From Chachezhania sediminis (GTDB taxonomy: Bacteria; Pseudomonadota; Alphaproteobacteria; Rhodobacterales; Rhodobacteraceae), in contig NZ_VOPH01000008.1 of assembly GCF_009765275.1 (NCBI RefSeq), forward strand, positions 124,001 to 188,000: DNA of 64,000 bases. The letters are read 5' to 3'. Shown here piece by piece: positions 50,401 to 59,092 of the stretch. Position numbers and translations under genes: made by a program. The notes below the pieces were generated by a model. The model did no database searches. It worked only from the letters and a program-made list of their open reading frames with translations, and had not been told where the DNA came from. How positions within the stretch are numbered: the first letter of the stretch is position 1; each line of letters starts with the position of its first letter.

Positions 50401-53400
50401 ACGACAGCCCGGGGAATGGCGGGCGGGGTCACCGCCCTGTCGGTCGCCGGCAGCGGCGGCACCGGGGGCGTGGCCTTCACCGGCAACGGCATCTCGATGG
50501 GCGATGTCGGCGTCAATGTCGGCGGCAAGGGCGGCGGCGGCGGCACCGCCGGCGCGGTCAGCGTTTCGGTCGGCGGCATCGCGACCACGGGCGACCATGC
50601 GACGGGCCTTGCGGCCATGTCGCTGGGCGGGTCCGGCGGCATCGGCGGCTATGCCGTGTCCGGTGCGGCGGCCAGCGCCGCCTCGGTCGGCGTGTCGCTG
50701 GGCGGCGCCGGCGGCAAGGGCGGCACGGCCGGCACGGTCGATGTCGGCGTGGCGGGCGATGTTGCCACGGCAGGCGACCTGTCCCACGGCATCGTCGCGA
50801 TGAGCCTGGGCGGCAATGGCGGCCTGGGCGGAGCGGCCATTTCCGCGACAGCGGTCAGCCAGGGCAATGTCGGCGTAGCCCTTGGCGGCACCGGCGGCAC
50901 CGGCGGCACCGCGTCCACAGTCGATGTCACGCTGGATGCGGGTGCCGCCGTCCGGACCGGCGGTGTCAATGCCATCGGCCTTCAGGCGATCAGCCAGGGC
51001 GGCAATGGCGGCAATGGCGGATTTGCCATGACCGGAGGCATATCGGTTGGCGGAGAAGACGACATACCCGCCACCAGCGTTACCGTCGCCGTGGGCGGCG
51101 GCGGCGGCAAGGGCGGCGCGGGCAAGACCGTGACCGTAGAGTCGGAGGCCGACTTTGCCACCGCCGATTTCGGCAGCATCGCCATCCTGGCGCAAAGCGT
51201 CGGCGGCGACGGCGGATCGGGCGGCGCGGTCTATTCCGGCACGATCAACGCGGGCTCGACCTCTTCCGTGGATGTCGCGGTCGATGTCGGCGGCAAGGGC
51301 GGCGATGGCGGGGCTTCGGACAACGTCACTGTCTCCAGCGAGGGCACCGTTGCCACCCGGGGCGACAATGCCGACGCGATCCTAGCCCAGTCCATCGGCG
51401 GCAACGGTGGCGCGGGTGGCAATTCCTACAATGTGCTGCTGAACGCAGGGTCGAACACCAAGAACCAGATCAAGGCCAATGTCGTGATCGGCGGATCGGG
51501 CGGCGACGGCGCCAAGACCGGCAATGCCACGATCACAAATTCGGGCGCGATCACCACGGCCGGCACGTCCTCGGACGGGCTGAACGCACAAAGCGTGGGC
51601 GGCAATGGCGGCCAGGGCGGATCGGGCGGCAATGCCATCGTGACGCTGGGCAGTCTGTCCTCGGGCGGATCGGGCAATTCCGTCGCGGCCAGCCTGAATG
51701 TCGAGGTCGGTGGGTCCGGCGGGTCCGGCGCGCCGGGGGGCGCGGCCATCGTCACGAATTCCGGCACGATCAACACCGCGGGCACCGCGGCACGGGGGAT
51801 CTTCGCCCAGTCGGTGGGCGGCAGCGGGGGCGACGGTGGCGCCGTGTCGACCTATTCCTTCAGCTTCACCGCGGCCTGCAACCTTGTCTACGTGAACAAG
51901 ACCAAGGTGTGCAAGGACGCGGCCAGAAACACGGGCTCCAGCGTCTCGGGCGCGCTTCAGGTTGCGGTCGGCGGCAACGGCGGCAAGGGCAACAATGGCG
52001 GATCGGCCATCGTGACCAACAAGGCCGCCGTGACCACCACAGGCGACAGCGCCCACGCGATCATGGCGCAAAGCGTCGGCGGCGGCGGCGGCACAGGCGG
52101 TGCCGCCAGCAAGGGCCTGTCGAGCTTCACCTCTTCCAAGACCGCGTCCGAGATCACGAACTATCTGAACAAGGTCGTGCCCCAATCGAACCCGAACCAG
52201 AACGCCTGGACCACCGCCAGCGCCTGGACCAGCCTGAACGTCTTTATCGGCGGACAGGGCAAGGCCGGGGGCGACGGCGGCACGGCCATGGTCACGAACT
52301 CGGCCAATGTCGCGACCGCCGGCAGCAATGCCTATGCGATCTTTGCCCAGTCGGTCGGTGCGGGCGGCGGATCGGGCGGCGAGGCCGCAGGCAAGGGCAG
52401 TTCCCACACGATCACGGTTGGCGGCTCTGGCGGCGGCGCGGGTGACGGCGGGACCGTCGCGGTGACCAACCGCAATGCCACGATCGCCACCGCGGGCGAT
52501 GCCAGTACGGCCATCTTCGCCCAGTCCATCGGCGGCGGCGGCGGCAATGCCGGCAACCAGAGTTCTGTCGATATCAAGGACGTGTCCATCGTCGTAGGTG
52601 GCGAACACGGGCAATCCGGCAACGGCGGCACGATCACAATCACCGATATCGGCACCGACGTGGCGACCGCGGGCCTGTATTCCGTGGGGATCCTAGCCCA
52701 ATCCATCGGCGGCGGAGGCGGGACCTCCTTCGGGGCTGCGGGCGAAAACGCCACGGGCAGCGTGGATGTGACCGGCCACACGTCGGTCACCGGCGATGGC
52801 GGGGCGATCACCATCAACCATCGGGGATCCATCACCACGACGGGCGCGGCCGAAGGCCAGGTGTCGAATGCCCACGGCATCGTTGCTCAGTCCGTCGGCG
52901 GCGGCGGCGGCCTGGGCGGCGCGCTGGTCTTCGGCAGTTCCGCAACCTTCGGGTCGAAACTGGGTGACCGCGGCGGCAAGGGCGACGGAGGCACCATCAT
53001 CGTTATGCAGACCGGCGACATCACCACCACCGGCGACCATTCGGTGGGGATCCTGGCGCAAAGCCTTGGCGGCGGCGGCGGCCTGCAGGGCAATGTCACG
53101 CCCTCCTCGACCGGGGCCGCGGCCCGGATCGGCGCGCAAAGTGGCAAGGGCAGTGGCGGCAATGTCAATGTCTCGCTGGCGCGGGGCAGCACGATCCGCA
53201 CGTCCGGCGTGGCCTCGCACGGGATCTTCGCGCAGTCGGCGGGCGGCAGCGGCAGCAACAAGACGACCGGCACCACGGTGAAGGTCGTCGTCGACGGCGC
53301 CATCGACGTGACCGGCGCCGGTGCCCATGGCGTTGTCGTCACCTCGACCGGCGACGGGTCCGGCATGATGGAGATCGACGTGGCCGGGTCCGTCACCGGC

Positions 53401-55122
53401 GGCACCGAAGCCGTGGTCGCAGGCGCCGAAGACGGCGCGGGCCTGATGTTCCGGGGCCCGGGCAGTTCGGTCCTGAACAATTCGGGCTCCGTCTCCTCAC
53501 AGGCGGGGATCGACGGGATCGCGATCTACGCGCTGGACACCGACCTGACGATCAACAACACCGGGACCATCACCGGCGACATCAACAAGGCGTCGGGCGT
53601 CGTCCTGAATAACCGCCAGGGCGGCACGATCCATGCCGGCCGGCGTCTGGATGTCGACCGCGTCGTCAACAACGGCACGCTTACGGTCCATGGCGACGGC
53701 ACTATCGGGCGGACCCGGGTCACCGGCGATTTCGTCAACGGCGATAACGGGATCATCCAGATCGATGTCGATCCGACCAATCCAGCGGCCATGACCGACA
53801 CGCTGCAGGTCGACGGCGCGACGCAACTGCGCGGCCGGGTCGCGGCGAACTTCATCAACTCGACCCCGGGACCGGAAGGCGCGCAGATGGACGTCATCCT
53901 GAACGGTCCGGCCAGCAACGACCTGTCGCAACTGACGATCGTCCCGTCCGCCGTGGGCCAGTACGGCCTTGTCCAGCTGGAAGCCGGCAAGCTGCACCTC
54001 TCTTATGATATCAACTTCGTGAAGGACTCCGTCACCAACCTGGCGCGGGACAACCAGGACCGCCTGGCCCGCTACTTTCACCAGCTTTATCGCCGGGGCG
54101 AACTGGATCCGGAACTGTTCAGCGAACTCATGACCCGGGAAAGCGATCGGGGCTATGTCGGTTCGCTGAACTCTCTGGGGATGGAGATCGTGGTCGATAC
54201 CCAGATGGCGGCCTACCTGTCGTCGCTGCGCTTTGCCGAACGCCTGATCAATTGCGAACGCCAGTCGCCACAGGCGGGCGGGGCCGACGACGGGTCGGGC
54301 TGCAGCTGGATCCGCGTGGGCGGTCGGCATTTCATCCAGGACGCCAAGGGCGACAACCTGGGCTTCAGCCAGGACAGCTATGAAATCGCGGGCGGGTCCA
54401 GCATGCCCTTTGCCGACATGTGGAAGCTGGATGGGGCGCTGGCTTATGAACGGCACAACATCACCGGCAACGACAACAAGGGCAGCGCCGACGGTTACCA
54501 GTTCCTGATCGGCGGCGCGCTCAGCCGGCAGGCGGGCACGATGGAATACGGCGTTTATGCCGCCTTCAGCACCGGCAATTTCGACACCAGCCGTCAGGCG
54601 CCTGGCGGCATCGGCGTCGACGGGTCCTATCGCCCGACGACTGCCGGCGGGGGCGCAAGGCTGGCGTGGACTTTGCAGTCTGGCCGCATGACCTGGCGCC
54701 CGCAGGTCGAACTGGGGGCCACTTACCTGAACGGCAGTTCCTTCCAGGAAACGCCATCGTCCGCCTATGCGCTGGATATCGATCCGGCCAGCGAGACGAT
54801 CTATCATCTGCGCCCGTCGCTGGCATTCTGGGGCGATTACAAGTCCCGCGGCGGTACGCAGACGCGGCTTTCGGGCCATGTCGGGCTGACCCAGTTCCTG
54901 GGCGACGCGACACCCCGCGCGACCGGGCACTTCGTGTCGATGGGCGCCAGCGGCCTGGACTTCAGCGCACAGACAAAGATGGACAGCACACGGTTGGACC
55001 TTGGTCTTGGTCTCGACATCCTTACGAAGAAGGGGTCGACGATCAGCCTGAACGCCAATGCCGGCCTGTCGGAAACGACCCGCGACATCGGCGCCGGTGT
55101 GCAGGTACGCTTCGTCTTCTGA
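47455..55122 (+). CDS. Giant glycine-rich autotransporter (type V secretion)
   Basis: A 2555-residue protein. A long, basic N-region (about 25 residues, MTRNRQDLAPDARGRSPRSR) precedes a hydrophobic core ending near TMAA-TC, an extended signal peptide. Residues about 140-1950 are made of roughly 29 repeats centred on I-x-A-Q-S-V/I-G-G-G-G-G-x-x-G. They alternate with beta-strand-rich 'V-x-V-x-x-x-G-x-I-x-T-x-G' units, as in beta-helical passengers. Residues about 2280-2555 form the autotransporter beta-barrel, ending in aromatic F (VQVRFVF). The ATG at 47455 has GGGGGGAGAG upstream; the frame back to 47281 is rejected. Probably an adhesin or biofilm surface protein. No adjacent secretion partner is needed. 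Confidence 0.92.
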   Translation: MTRNRQDLAPDARGRSPRSRMTCRRTLALLAGSTTLAILPQLTMAATCSQDGDDRTCTGEYDGFLSYSVGNVTGTPTYSFTVEQLTNTSPYRPPTPDSPPGIASFVTAGPGTPTMNFSFNADRAIDFEAASFGYAIVVTGTGDAGKAGDPDKKGSGSAKGGAGDNGADGATVNATVASTAIDTNTGWIVASTGGKGGDGGKGDSVTLGDGTGGKGGDGGKGGAVTQVLSDVTLSGQSGRLQILSAGGDGGHGGKSYSADYKSRAGAGGAGGDGGNVALELEGTNLFNAETASIFVASTAGNGADGGKAKNGLTTHATGGHGGQGGDGGTASVRSTAAGTTTVASDVNGLGILVQSIAGDGGQGGDGNSGGGATGGDGGVGGSGGLAEVVTTTDHRLVVSTRDGNMPAIAVRSYGGAGGDGGKANGVFGKATGGAGSGAGPGGEAHASVSGQLATSGADATGLLIQSVGGFAGNGGQSSAIVAYGSSSESAGNGGQAVAAFTAAGAADGISTTGEAADAIFVQSIGGGGGKGSSSSGIVSLSGSGSAGGNGGPVAVTTTGGAFSATGDLSRGIVAQSIGGGGGDGGSASAVVSIGGAGSHGGAGGQVQVSVGTDITTGGGDGVGILAQSVGGGGGSASSTSGLVSIGGSGGSGATAGAVEVNLTSQIETAGTGADGLFAQSVGGGGGHGSNTLAVGAGFSLAMGGNGGKGNDGGSVTARTEATAVIAVGGDNSSGIVATSTGGGGGTAGNAISVSAGGTASIALAFGGKGGAAGDGGTVTVDNLAQIKTLGANGIGIAAMSIGGGGGNAGTTVAATAGETGISAAVGGNGSGSGRGGAVTVCNGTATGAQACNTADATAGDIATSGDNGHGIYATSTGGSGGHSGNVITGGLSDVGVDLSVGGNGGKGGAGGAVAVYSNGNIQTAGAAAQGVLATSIGGSGGASYATGAITPGGTADINASIGGTGGDAGDSGDVTVIATGPVTTARGMAGGVTALSVAGSGGTGGVAFTGNGISMGDVGVNVGGKGGGGGTAGAVSVSVGGIATTGDHATGLAAMSLGGSGGIGGYAVSGAAASAASVGVSLGGAGGKGGTAGTVDVGVAGDVATAGDLSHGIVAMSLGGNGGLGGAAISATAVSQGNVGVALGGTGGTGGTASTVDVTLDAGAAVRTGGVNAIGLQAISQGGNGGNGGFAMTGGISVGGEDDIPATSVTVAVGGGGGKGGAGKTVTVESEADFATADFGSIAILAQSVGGDGGSGGAVYSGTINAGSTSSVDVAVDVGGKGGDGGASDNVTVSSEGTVATRGDNADAILAQSIGGNGGAGGNSYNVLLNAGSNTKNQIKANVVIGGSGGDGAKTGNATITNSGAITTAGTSSDGLNAQSVGGNGGQGGSGGNAIVTLGSLSSGGSGNSVAASLNVEVGGSGGSGAPGGAAIVTNSGTINTAGTAARGIFAQSVGGSGGDGGAVSTYSFSFTAACNLVYVNKTKVCKDAARNTGSSVSGALQVAVGGNGGKGNNGGSAIVTNKAAVTTTGDSAHAIMAQSVGGGGGTGGAASKGLSSFTSSKTASEITNYLNKVVPQSNPNQNAWTTASAWTSLNVFIGGQGKAGGDGGTAMVTNSANVATAGSNAYAIFAQSVGAGGGSGGEAAGKGSSHTITVGGSGGGAGDGGTVAVTNRNATIATAGDASTAIFAQSIGGGGGNAGNQSSVDIKDVSIVVGGEHGQSGNGGTITITDIGTDVATAGLYSVGILAQSIGGGGGTSFGAAGENATGSVDVTGHTSVTGDGGAITINHRGSITTTGAAEGQVSNAHGIVAQSVGGGGGLGGALVFGSSATFGSKLGDRGGKGDGGTIIVMQTGDITTTGDHSVGILAQSLGGGGGLQGNVTPSSTGAAARIGAQSGKGSGGNVNVSLARGSTIRTSGVASHGIFAQSAGGSGSNKTTGTTVKVVVDGAIDVTGAGAHGVVVTSTGDGSGMMEIDVAGSVTGGTEAVVAGAEDGAGLMFRGPGSSVLNNSGSVSSQAGIDGIAIYALDTDLTINNTGTITGDINKASGVVLNNRQGGTIHAGRRLDVDRVVNNGTLTVHGDGTIGRTRVTGDFVNGDNGIIQIDVDPTNPAAMTDTLQVDGATQLRGRVAANFINSTPGPEGAQMDVILNGPASNDLSQLTIVPSAVGQYGLVQLEAGKLHLSYDINFVKDSVTNLARDNQDRLARYFHQLYRRGELDPELFSELMTRESDRGYVGSLNSLGMEIVVDTQMAAYLSSLRFAERLINCERQSPQAGGADDGSGCSWIRVGGRHFIQDAKGDNLGFSQDSYEIAGGSSMPFADMWKLDGALAYERHNITGNDNKGSADGYQFLIGGALSRQAGTMEYGVYAAFSTGNFDTSRQAPGGIGVDGSYRPTTAGGGARLAWTLQSGRMTWRPQVELGATYLNGSSFQETPSSAYALDIDPASETIYHLRPSLAFWGDYKSRGGTQTRLSGHVGLTQFLGDATPRATGHFVSMGASGLDFSAQTKMDSTRLDLGLGLDILTKKGSTISLNANAGLSETTRDIGAGVQVRFVF
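48008..53270 (+). repeat. Glycine-rich coding repeats of the autotransporter passenger
   Basis: About 29 imperfect in-frame units of 45-90 codons. Each contains an AQS(V/I)GG(G/S/N)GG-type core flanked by GGxGGxGG runs. At DNA level the cores read as GGCGGC-rich tracts, a likely site of slippage and recombination. The units diverge progressively toward both ends (for example VASTAGNG early, AQSAGGSGS late). Confidence 0.85.
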
Positions 55123-55232
55123 CGCGGCGCCCGCCGTGGCAACCGGGGCGCAACTGGCGGGGCGCAGCGCATCGTGCCACCATGATGTGCGCCGCCCTGC
55201 CGTCCGGCGACGCACCCTTCGCGCGGCCTGCC

Positions 55233-56114
55233 CTAGCGGTGCCGCATAAGCCAGTTGCGCATCTCGGCCACGTACGGGTGCGCTTGCCGGTGGTCCGAAA
55301 TCACCACCCAGTAGCTTTCGCCCGACGCGACCGGACCCCCGAAGCATTGGCACAGCCGCCCGGTCTCCAGTTCCGCCTGCACGTAATGCAGCGGCACCAG
55401 GCCGATCCCCAATCCCTCGCATGCCGCCTGAATCACCAGGTCGGCATAGGGCAAGCGCATCCCCTGGATGAAACCCGCGGGCTCCTGCCCGGTGGCCCGA
55501 AGCCAGGTCAGCCACAAGCTGGGGCGGCGGGCGTTCTGAAGTGTCGGCATGGTCTGGAAGTTCAGCGGCCCGGTCGTGTCGATGCGCTCCAACAGATCGG
55601 GCGCGGCCACGGCCACCAGTTCCTCGGCGAAAAGCTCCAGCGACCGGGCATTGATCCAGGCCCCGCGCCCCCGCAGCAGCGCCAGATCGACAGGCAGGTC
55701 GGACACGTCGCTGCCGGCGTTGATCGCCACAAGTTCCAGCGGAATGTCCGGATGGGCGGTGGCGAACCCTTTCAGGCGAGGCATCAGCCAGCGCGCACCC
55801 AGCGTCGGCTGGGTGCCGATGGTCAAAGCCTGGCTGGCCTTGCGGCCGCGGACCGCGTCGATCGACACCTCCTCCAGCCGATCCAGAAGCTGCTGCACCT
55901 CTCGGGCGTAGTCCCGGCCGGCATCGGTCAGCACCAGACGCGACCCCACACGTTCGAACAGCGTCACCCCCAGCCGGCTTTCCAGGTTGCCGATCTGGCG
56001 GCTGATCCCGCTTTGAGTCAGCGAAAGATCCTCGGCCGCCTTGGTGAAATTCATGTGGCGTGCGGCGGAATCGAAGGCCTGAAGGGCCGAAAGGGAAGGC
56101 AGGAAACGTCGCAT
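55233..56114 (-). CDS. LysR-family regulator, GcvA-like
   Basis: A 293-residue LysR protein with the GcvA-type N-terminus RRFLPSLSALQAFDSAARHM, HTH LSLTQSGISRQIGNLE and FERVGSRLVLTDAGRDY. The effector domain begins LTIGTQPTLGARWLMPRL, typical of the GcvA/TrpI branch. It converges with the autotransporter and follows the peptide-importer/oxidase operon on the same strand after a 151-base gap. That gap contains the palindrome GTCACG-CC-CGTGAC (56198-56211). It may regulate the operon or itself. Confidence 0.92.
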   Translation of the reverse strand: MRRFLPSLSALQAFDSAARHMNFTKAAEDLSLTQSGISRQIGNLESRLGVTLFERVGSRLVLTDAGRDYAREVQQLLDRLEEVSIDAVRGRKASQALTIGTQPTLGARWLMPRLKGFATAHPDIPLELVAINAGSDVSDLPVDLALLRGRGAWINARSLELFAEELVAVAAPDLLERIDTTGPLNFQTMPTLQNARRPSLWLTWLRATGQEPAGFIQGMRLPYADLVIQAACEGLGIGLVPLHYVQAELETGRLCQCFGGPVASGESYWVVISDHRQAHPYVAEMRNWLMRHR

Positions 56115-56197
56115 GGGGCACCGGAAAGGAATGCCCCAATTGACCCGCCTTGGGTCGGGGACGCAAGCCGGGGCAGGCCCGGTCGGACATCCCTGAT

Positions 56198-56211
56198 GTC
56201 ACGCCCGTGAC
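56198..56211. promoter_or_regulatory. Palindrome upstream of the GcvA-like gene
   Basis: GTCACG-CC-CGTGAC, 84 bases upstream of the LysR start and downstream of the oxidase gene. It could be an operator or a small hairpin ending the upstream transcript. There is no U-run. Confidence 0.3.
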
Positions 56212-56265
56212 GGGTTGCCGCCGACATGCAGCTTCGGCCCGATCCCGAAGGCCGCCCGGATAGAC

Positions 56266-57555
56266 CTACCTGGCCCTGCCCCGTCGCCGCATGAAGCGCG
56301 CCAGCGAAAAGGCGGTTTCCGCAAGCCGGTTCCCCTTCCCTTCGACCAGATCGGCGACCATCGCCGCCGTGTGGGGCGCCGCGGCAAAGCCGCTGTGGCC
56401 GTGACCGCAGGCATAGTAGAGCCCCGGCAGCGCCAGCGAGGCGCTGATCACCGGCAGCGCATCGGGCGTCGACGGGCGGTTCCCCTGCCAACGCCGCACC
56501 GCGTCGGAATCGACCGGGCCCAGCCCGGGATAGGTGCGCAACAACTGCTGCAACAGCAGGTTTGCCCGCCCCCAGTCGGGCGGCGTCCCGTCGGCGGCCA
56601 GTTCGACCTGACCAGAGGCCCGAAGCCCGCCCGCAGTCAGCGTGTTCGCCATCTTGCCGTCCTGCGGCATGACCGGAATCTCCGGCGCCACCCGGGGCGA
56701 TGCGACCTCGACATGATACCCGCGCTCGGCCAGCATCGGGATCCGGTCGCCGGCCAGCCGCGCCAGCCCGCGCGCGCCGTATCCCGCCGCCACCACCGCC
56801 GCGGCGCAGCGGATCGGGCCCAAGGCAGTGTGGACGGCGCTCAGCCGGCCGTCCGCGGCCTGAAACCCGGTCGCCCGCGCGGAAATGACCTGCACGCCCT
56901 GCGCCTCGGCCCAGCGGGCCAGCGCGGCGGTGAAACCGCCCGGGTCGGTGCAATGCGCCCCGCCGGTGACCTGAATACCGAAGCGATAGGCCGGGCTGAG
57001 CGCGGGAACGCGGGCGCGCAGCGTTTCGGTGTCCAGTTCCTCCAGCGCCACGCCGTGCCGGCGGCGCAGGTCCCAGAACCGCACCTCTGCCTGATAGGCG
57101 GCGCGGTCGGGAAAGGCATAGATCAGACCCGTGCGCCGGATCAGGTGCCCCGCCCCGGCCGCACAGGCCAGCGCCTGGTGACGCGCGGGCGCGTCCGCCA
57201 GAAGCGCGTTCAGGTGCCCCGCGATCCGCGACAGCCGCGGCCAGGTGGACCCTGCCCGCAGGAAGCCCCAGAACCACGGCAGGTTCGGCAGGACCGACCG
57301 CCAGCGGATCACCAGTGGCCCTTCTGCATCCATCAGATAGCCCGGCAGCCGCCGCCAGATCCCCGGAAAGGACATCGGCAGGATCGAGGCCGGGCTGATG
57401 AAGGCGCCATTGCCGTAACTCGCCGCCTGCGGCCCGCCTGCCGGTTCGGGATCCAGAAGCAGCACGTCGAAGCCCCGCGCCCGCAGCTCGATGGCAGTGC
57501 AGACGCCGACGATGCCGGCACCGATCACCGCGATCCGGGTGGGCTGGCTGGCCAT
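56266..57555 (-). CDS. FAD-dependent amino-acid/amine oxidoreductase (DAO family, DadA-like)
   Basis: A 429-residue flavoprotein. The dinucleotide fold is at the N-terminus, RIAVIGAGIVGVCTAIELRA (GxGxxG), with an acidic end to strand 2 (LLLDPE). The second FAD contact and substrate region near the C-terminus reads YYACGHGHSGFAAAPHTAAM. Length and order match the small subunit of D-amino-acid dehydrogenase and related oxidases. It lies 26 bases after the M81-family gene on one transcript with a dipeptide importer, so it probably deaminates amino acids released from the imported peptide (inference). Confidence 0.9.
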   Translation of the reverse strand: MASQPTRIAVIGAGIVGVCTAIELRARGFDVLLLDPEPAGGPQAASYGNGAFISPASILPMSFPGIWRRLPGYLMDAEGPLVIRWRSVLPNLPWFWGFLRAGSTWPRLSRIAGHLNALLADAPARHQALACAAGAGHLIRRTGLIYAFPDRAAYQAEVRFWDLRRRHGVALEELDTETLRARVPALSPAYRFGIQVTGGAHCTDPGGFTAALARWAEAQGVQVISARATGFQAADGRLSAVHTALGPIRCAAAVVAAGYGARGLARLAGDRIPMLAERGYHVEVASPRVAPEIPVMPQDGKMANTLTAGGLRASGQVELAADGTPPDWGRANLLLQQLLRTYPGLGPVDSDAVRRWQGNRPSTPDALPVISASLALPGLYYACGHGHSGFAAAPHTAAMVADLVEGKGNRLAETAFSLARFMRRRGRAR

Positions 57556-57581
57556 TTCCCCGTCTCCCGCCCCGGTCGCAG

Positions 57582-59075
57582 TCAGGCCGGAGTTCCGGCC
57601 AGTCTGCGCCGGGCCAGCCGGAATTCAAGCTGGCCCAGGTCCGACGTGACGCGCCCCGGCGCCTCGGCGATCAGGATGGCACGGGCCATGGGCTGATAAG
57701 CGCCACGGAAATGGACCGAGCTTTTCAGGACAAGGATCCCCTGGTCTTCGGGCGTCAGGCCAAGATGCACGAGCAGCCCGGGTTCCGAGGCCTGCATCTT
57801 GCGCGGTGCCACAATAACGCGCACGCCGTCCCGTTCCAGCAGTGCCACCGGCCCAAGCCGGATCGCATTGCCGCGGTACATGGGCCCGATGCCGGTAAAG
57901 GCCCCGTCTCCCAGTGCGATCACGGTCCAGGGACCCGGCACCGGATCGCACAGGTCCGCGGTGGTTCCGGCCCCGATGGCCAACGCGACCACGCCGCCGA
58001 CGCCCGCTTCGTGCGCCGCACGGCTGGCGGCTTCGTCCGCGATATGGACCATCACCGCCCCGCGCGCGCCCGCCGCCAGCAGCGCATGCAGCATGCCGGT
58101 CGTGTCGCCCGACCCGCCTCCACCCGGATTGTCCTGTGTGTCGGAAATGACGACCGGCCCGGTGCCCGGTCCCTGGGTCAGCGCCATGGCCTGGGCCACC
58201 GCTTCCGCCGCAGGCAGGCGGGGAGTATCCAGAAGACCTTCCACCTCGATCCAGCGTTGCAGCATCCGGTCGGCGGCTTCTTCGGCCGTCCGGGTGTCTT
58301 CGGCCTGCGCGACGATGGACGGACCGGCCTCTGGCACATCCGCCAGTGGAAACCCCGAAAACTGGCTGACCGCATGCAGGCCCGGCGTGGTGCGGACCAT
58401 CGCCTCGGCCTCGGCCAAGAGGGTCCTGGCCGGTTCCAGGAAGGTGCACAGGTCGGACGGCGGCGCGATATAGGGCACCGCCCGATAGGCTATAACCGGC
58501 GCCGGGACGCCGTTCAGATGAGCGATCAGACGTTCCATTACCCGGGCGCCGGTATCTTTCAGGTCCATGTGAGGGTAGGTGCGATAGCAATCCAGAAGCG
58601 TCAGATCCCGGACCAGCCCTTCGGGGATGTTGCCGTGCAGGTCGAAGGACGCCGCGATCGGATAGGGCGCGGGCGCGATCTGGCGAAGGCGGCGCAGCAG
58701 CTCTGCCTCCGCGTCCGGGTGAGTGATCGTGGCCATGGCGCCGTGCAGGTCGAGGTAGAGCGCACCGGCCCCCTGTTCCAGCGCCGACTTGAAGCCTTCG
58801 CAGATCTCGCCCGCGATATCCTCGAACGCGTCGTCTTCCACCGGACCCGAAGGCAGGCCGATGCACCACAGGATCGGCAGGATCTCGACGCCCGCATCGT
58901 CCGCCACCTGCAGCGCGCCCGACATCGGCGTGCCGGTGCCGCGCATGGTCACGCCCATCTCCTCGCCACGACTGAATGCGGGCCAGCCACCCGGCGCATC
59001 GAAATCCGACCGGGGCGAGGTGCGCCCGGCAAAGCGGTTGGTTTCATGCTGGAAACCGGCGGCGGCAATTTTCAT
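57582..59075 (-). CDS. M81-family metallopeptidase-like protein (MlrC type)
   Basis: A 497-residue protein matching the MlrC family, whose founding member degrades linearised microcystin. Motifs are AAGFQHETNRFAG at residues 4-16 (His and Glu metal ligands) and ALYLDLHGAM and AASFDLHGNIPEG (further Asp/His ligands). DTQDNPGGGGSGDTTGM at the start of the C-terminal domain is also conserved. There is no signal peptide, so it is cytoplasmic. The start at 59075 (MKIAAAGFQHE) is the family start. The operon couples it to a peptide ABC importer and an amino-acid oxidase. The natural substrate is probably an unusual or D-amino-acid-containing peptide (inference). Confidence 0.9.
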   Translation of the reverse strand: MKIAAAGFQHETNRFAGRTSPRSDFDAPGGWPAFSRGEEMGVTMRGTGTPMSGALQVADDAGVEILPILWCIGLPSGPVEDDAFEDIAGEICEGFKSALEQGAGALYLDLHGAMATITHPDAEAELLRRLRQIAPAPYPIAASFDLHGNIPEGLVRDLTLLDCYRTYPHMDLKDTGARVMERLIAHLNGVPAPVIAYRAVPYIAPPSDLCTFLEPARTLLAEAEAMVRTTPGLHAVSQFSGFPLADVPEAGPSIVAQAEDTRTAEEAADRMLQRWIEVEGLLDTPRLPAAEAVAQAMALTQGPGTGPVVISDTQDNPGGGGSGDTTGMLHALLAAGARGAVMVHIADEAASRAAHEAGVGGVVALAIGAGTTADLCDPVPGPWTVIALGDGAFTGIGPMYRGNAIRLGPVALLERDGVRVIVAPRKMQASEPGLLVHLGLTPEDQGILVLKSSVHFRGAYQPMARAILIAEAPGRVTSDLGQLEFRLARRRLAGTPA

Positions 59076-59092
59076 GACGGTCTTTCCGATCT

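Noticed and set aside
47359-51195. 1278-codon antisense frame inside the autotransporter gene
   Set aside because: It mirrors the GGC-repeat codons as Ala/Arg/Pro/Asp runs. Long shadow frames are expected opposite GC-rich glycine repeats.
48008-53270. Possible CRISPR or non-coding tandem repeat
   Set aside because: Repeats are in-frame, vary mostly at synonymous or conservative positions, have irregular spacing, and encode the autotransporter passenger.
53497-56202. 901-codon minus-strand frame spanning the autotransporter end and the LysR region
   Set aside because: Shadow of the autotransporter barrel and LysR genes; Arg/Gly/Pro-rich with no domain.
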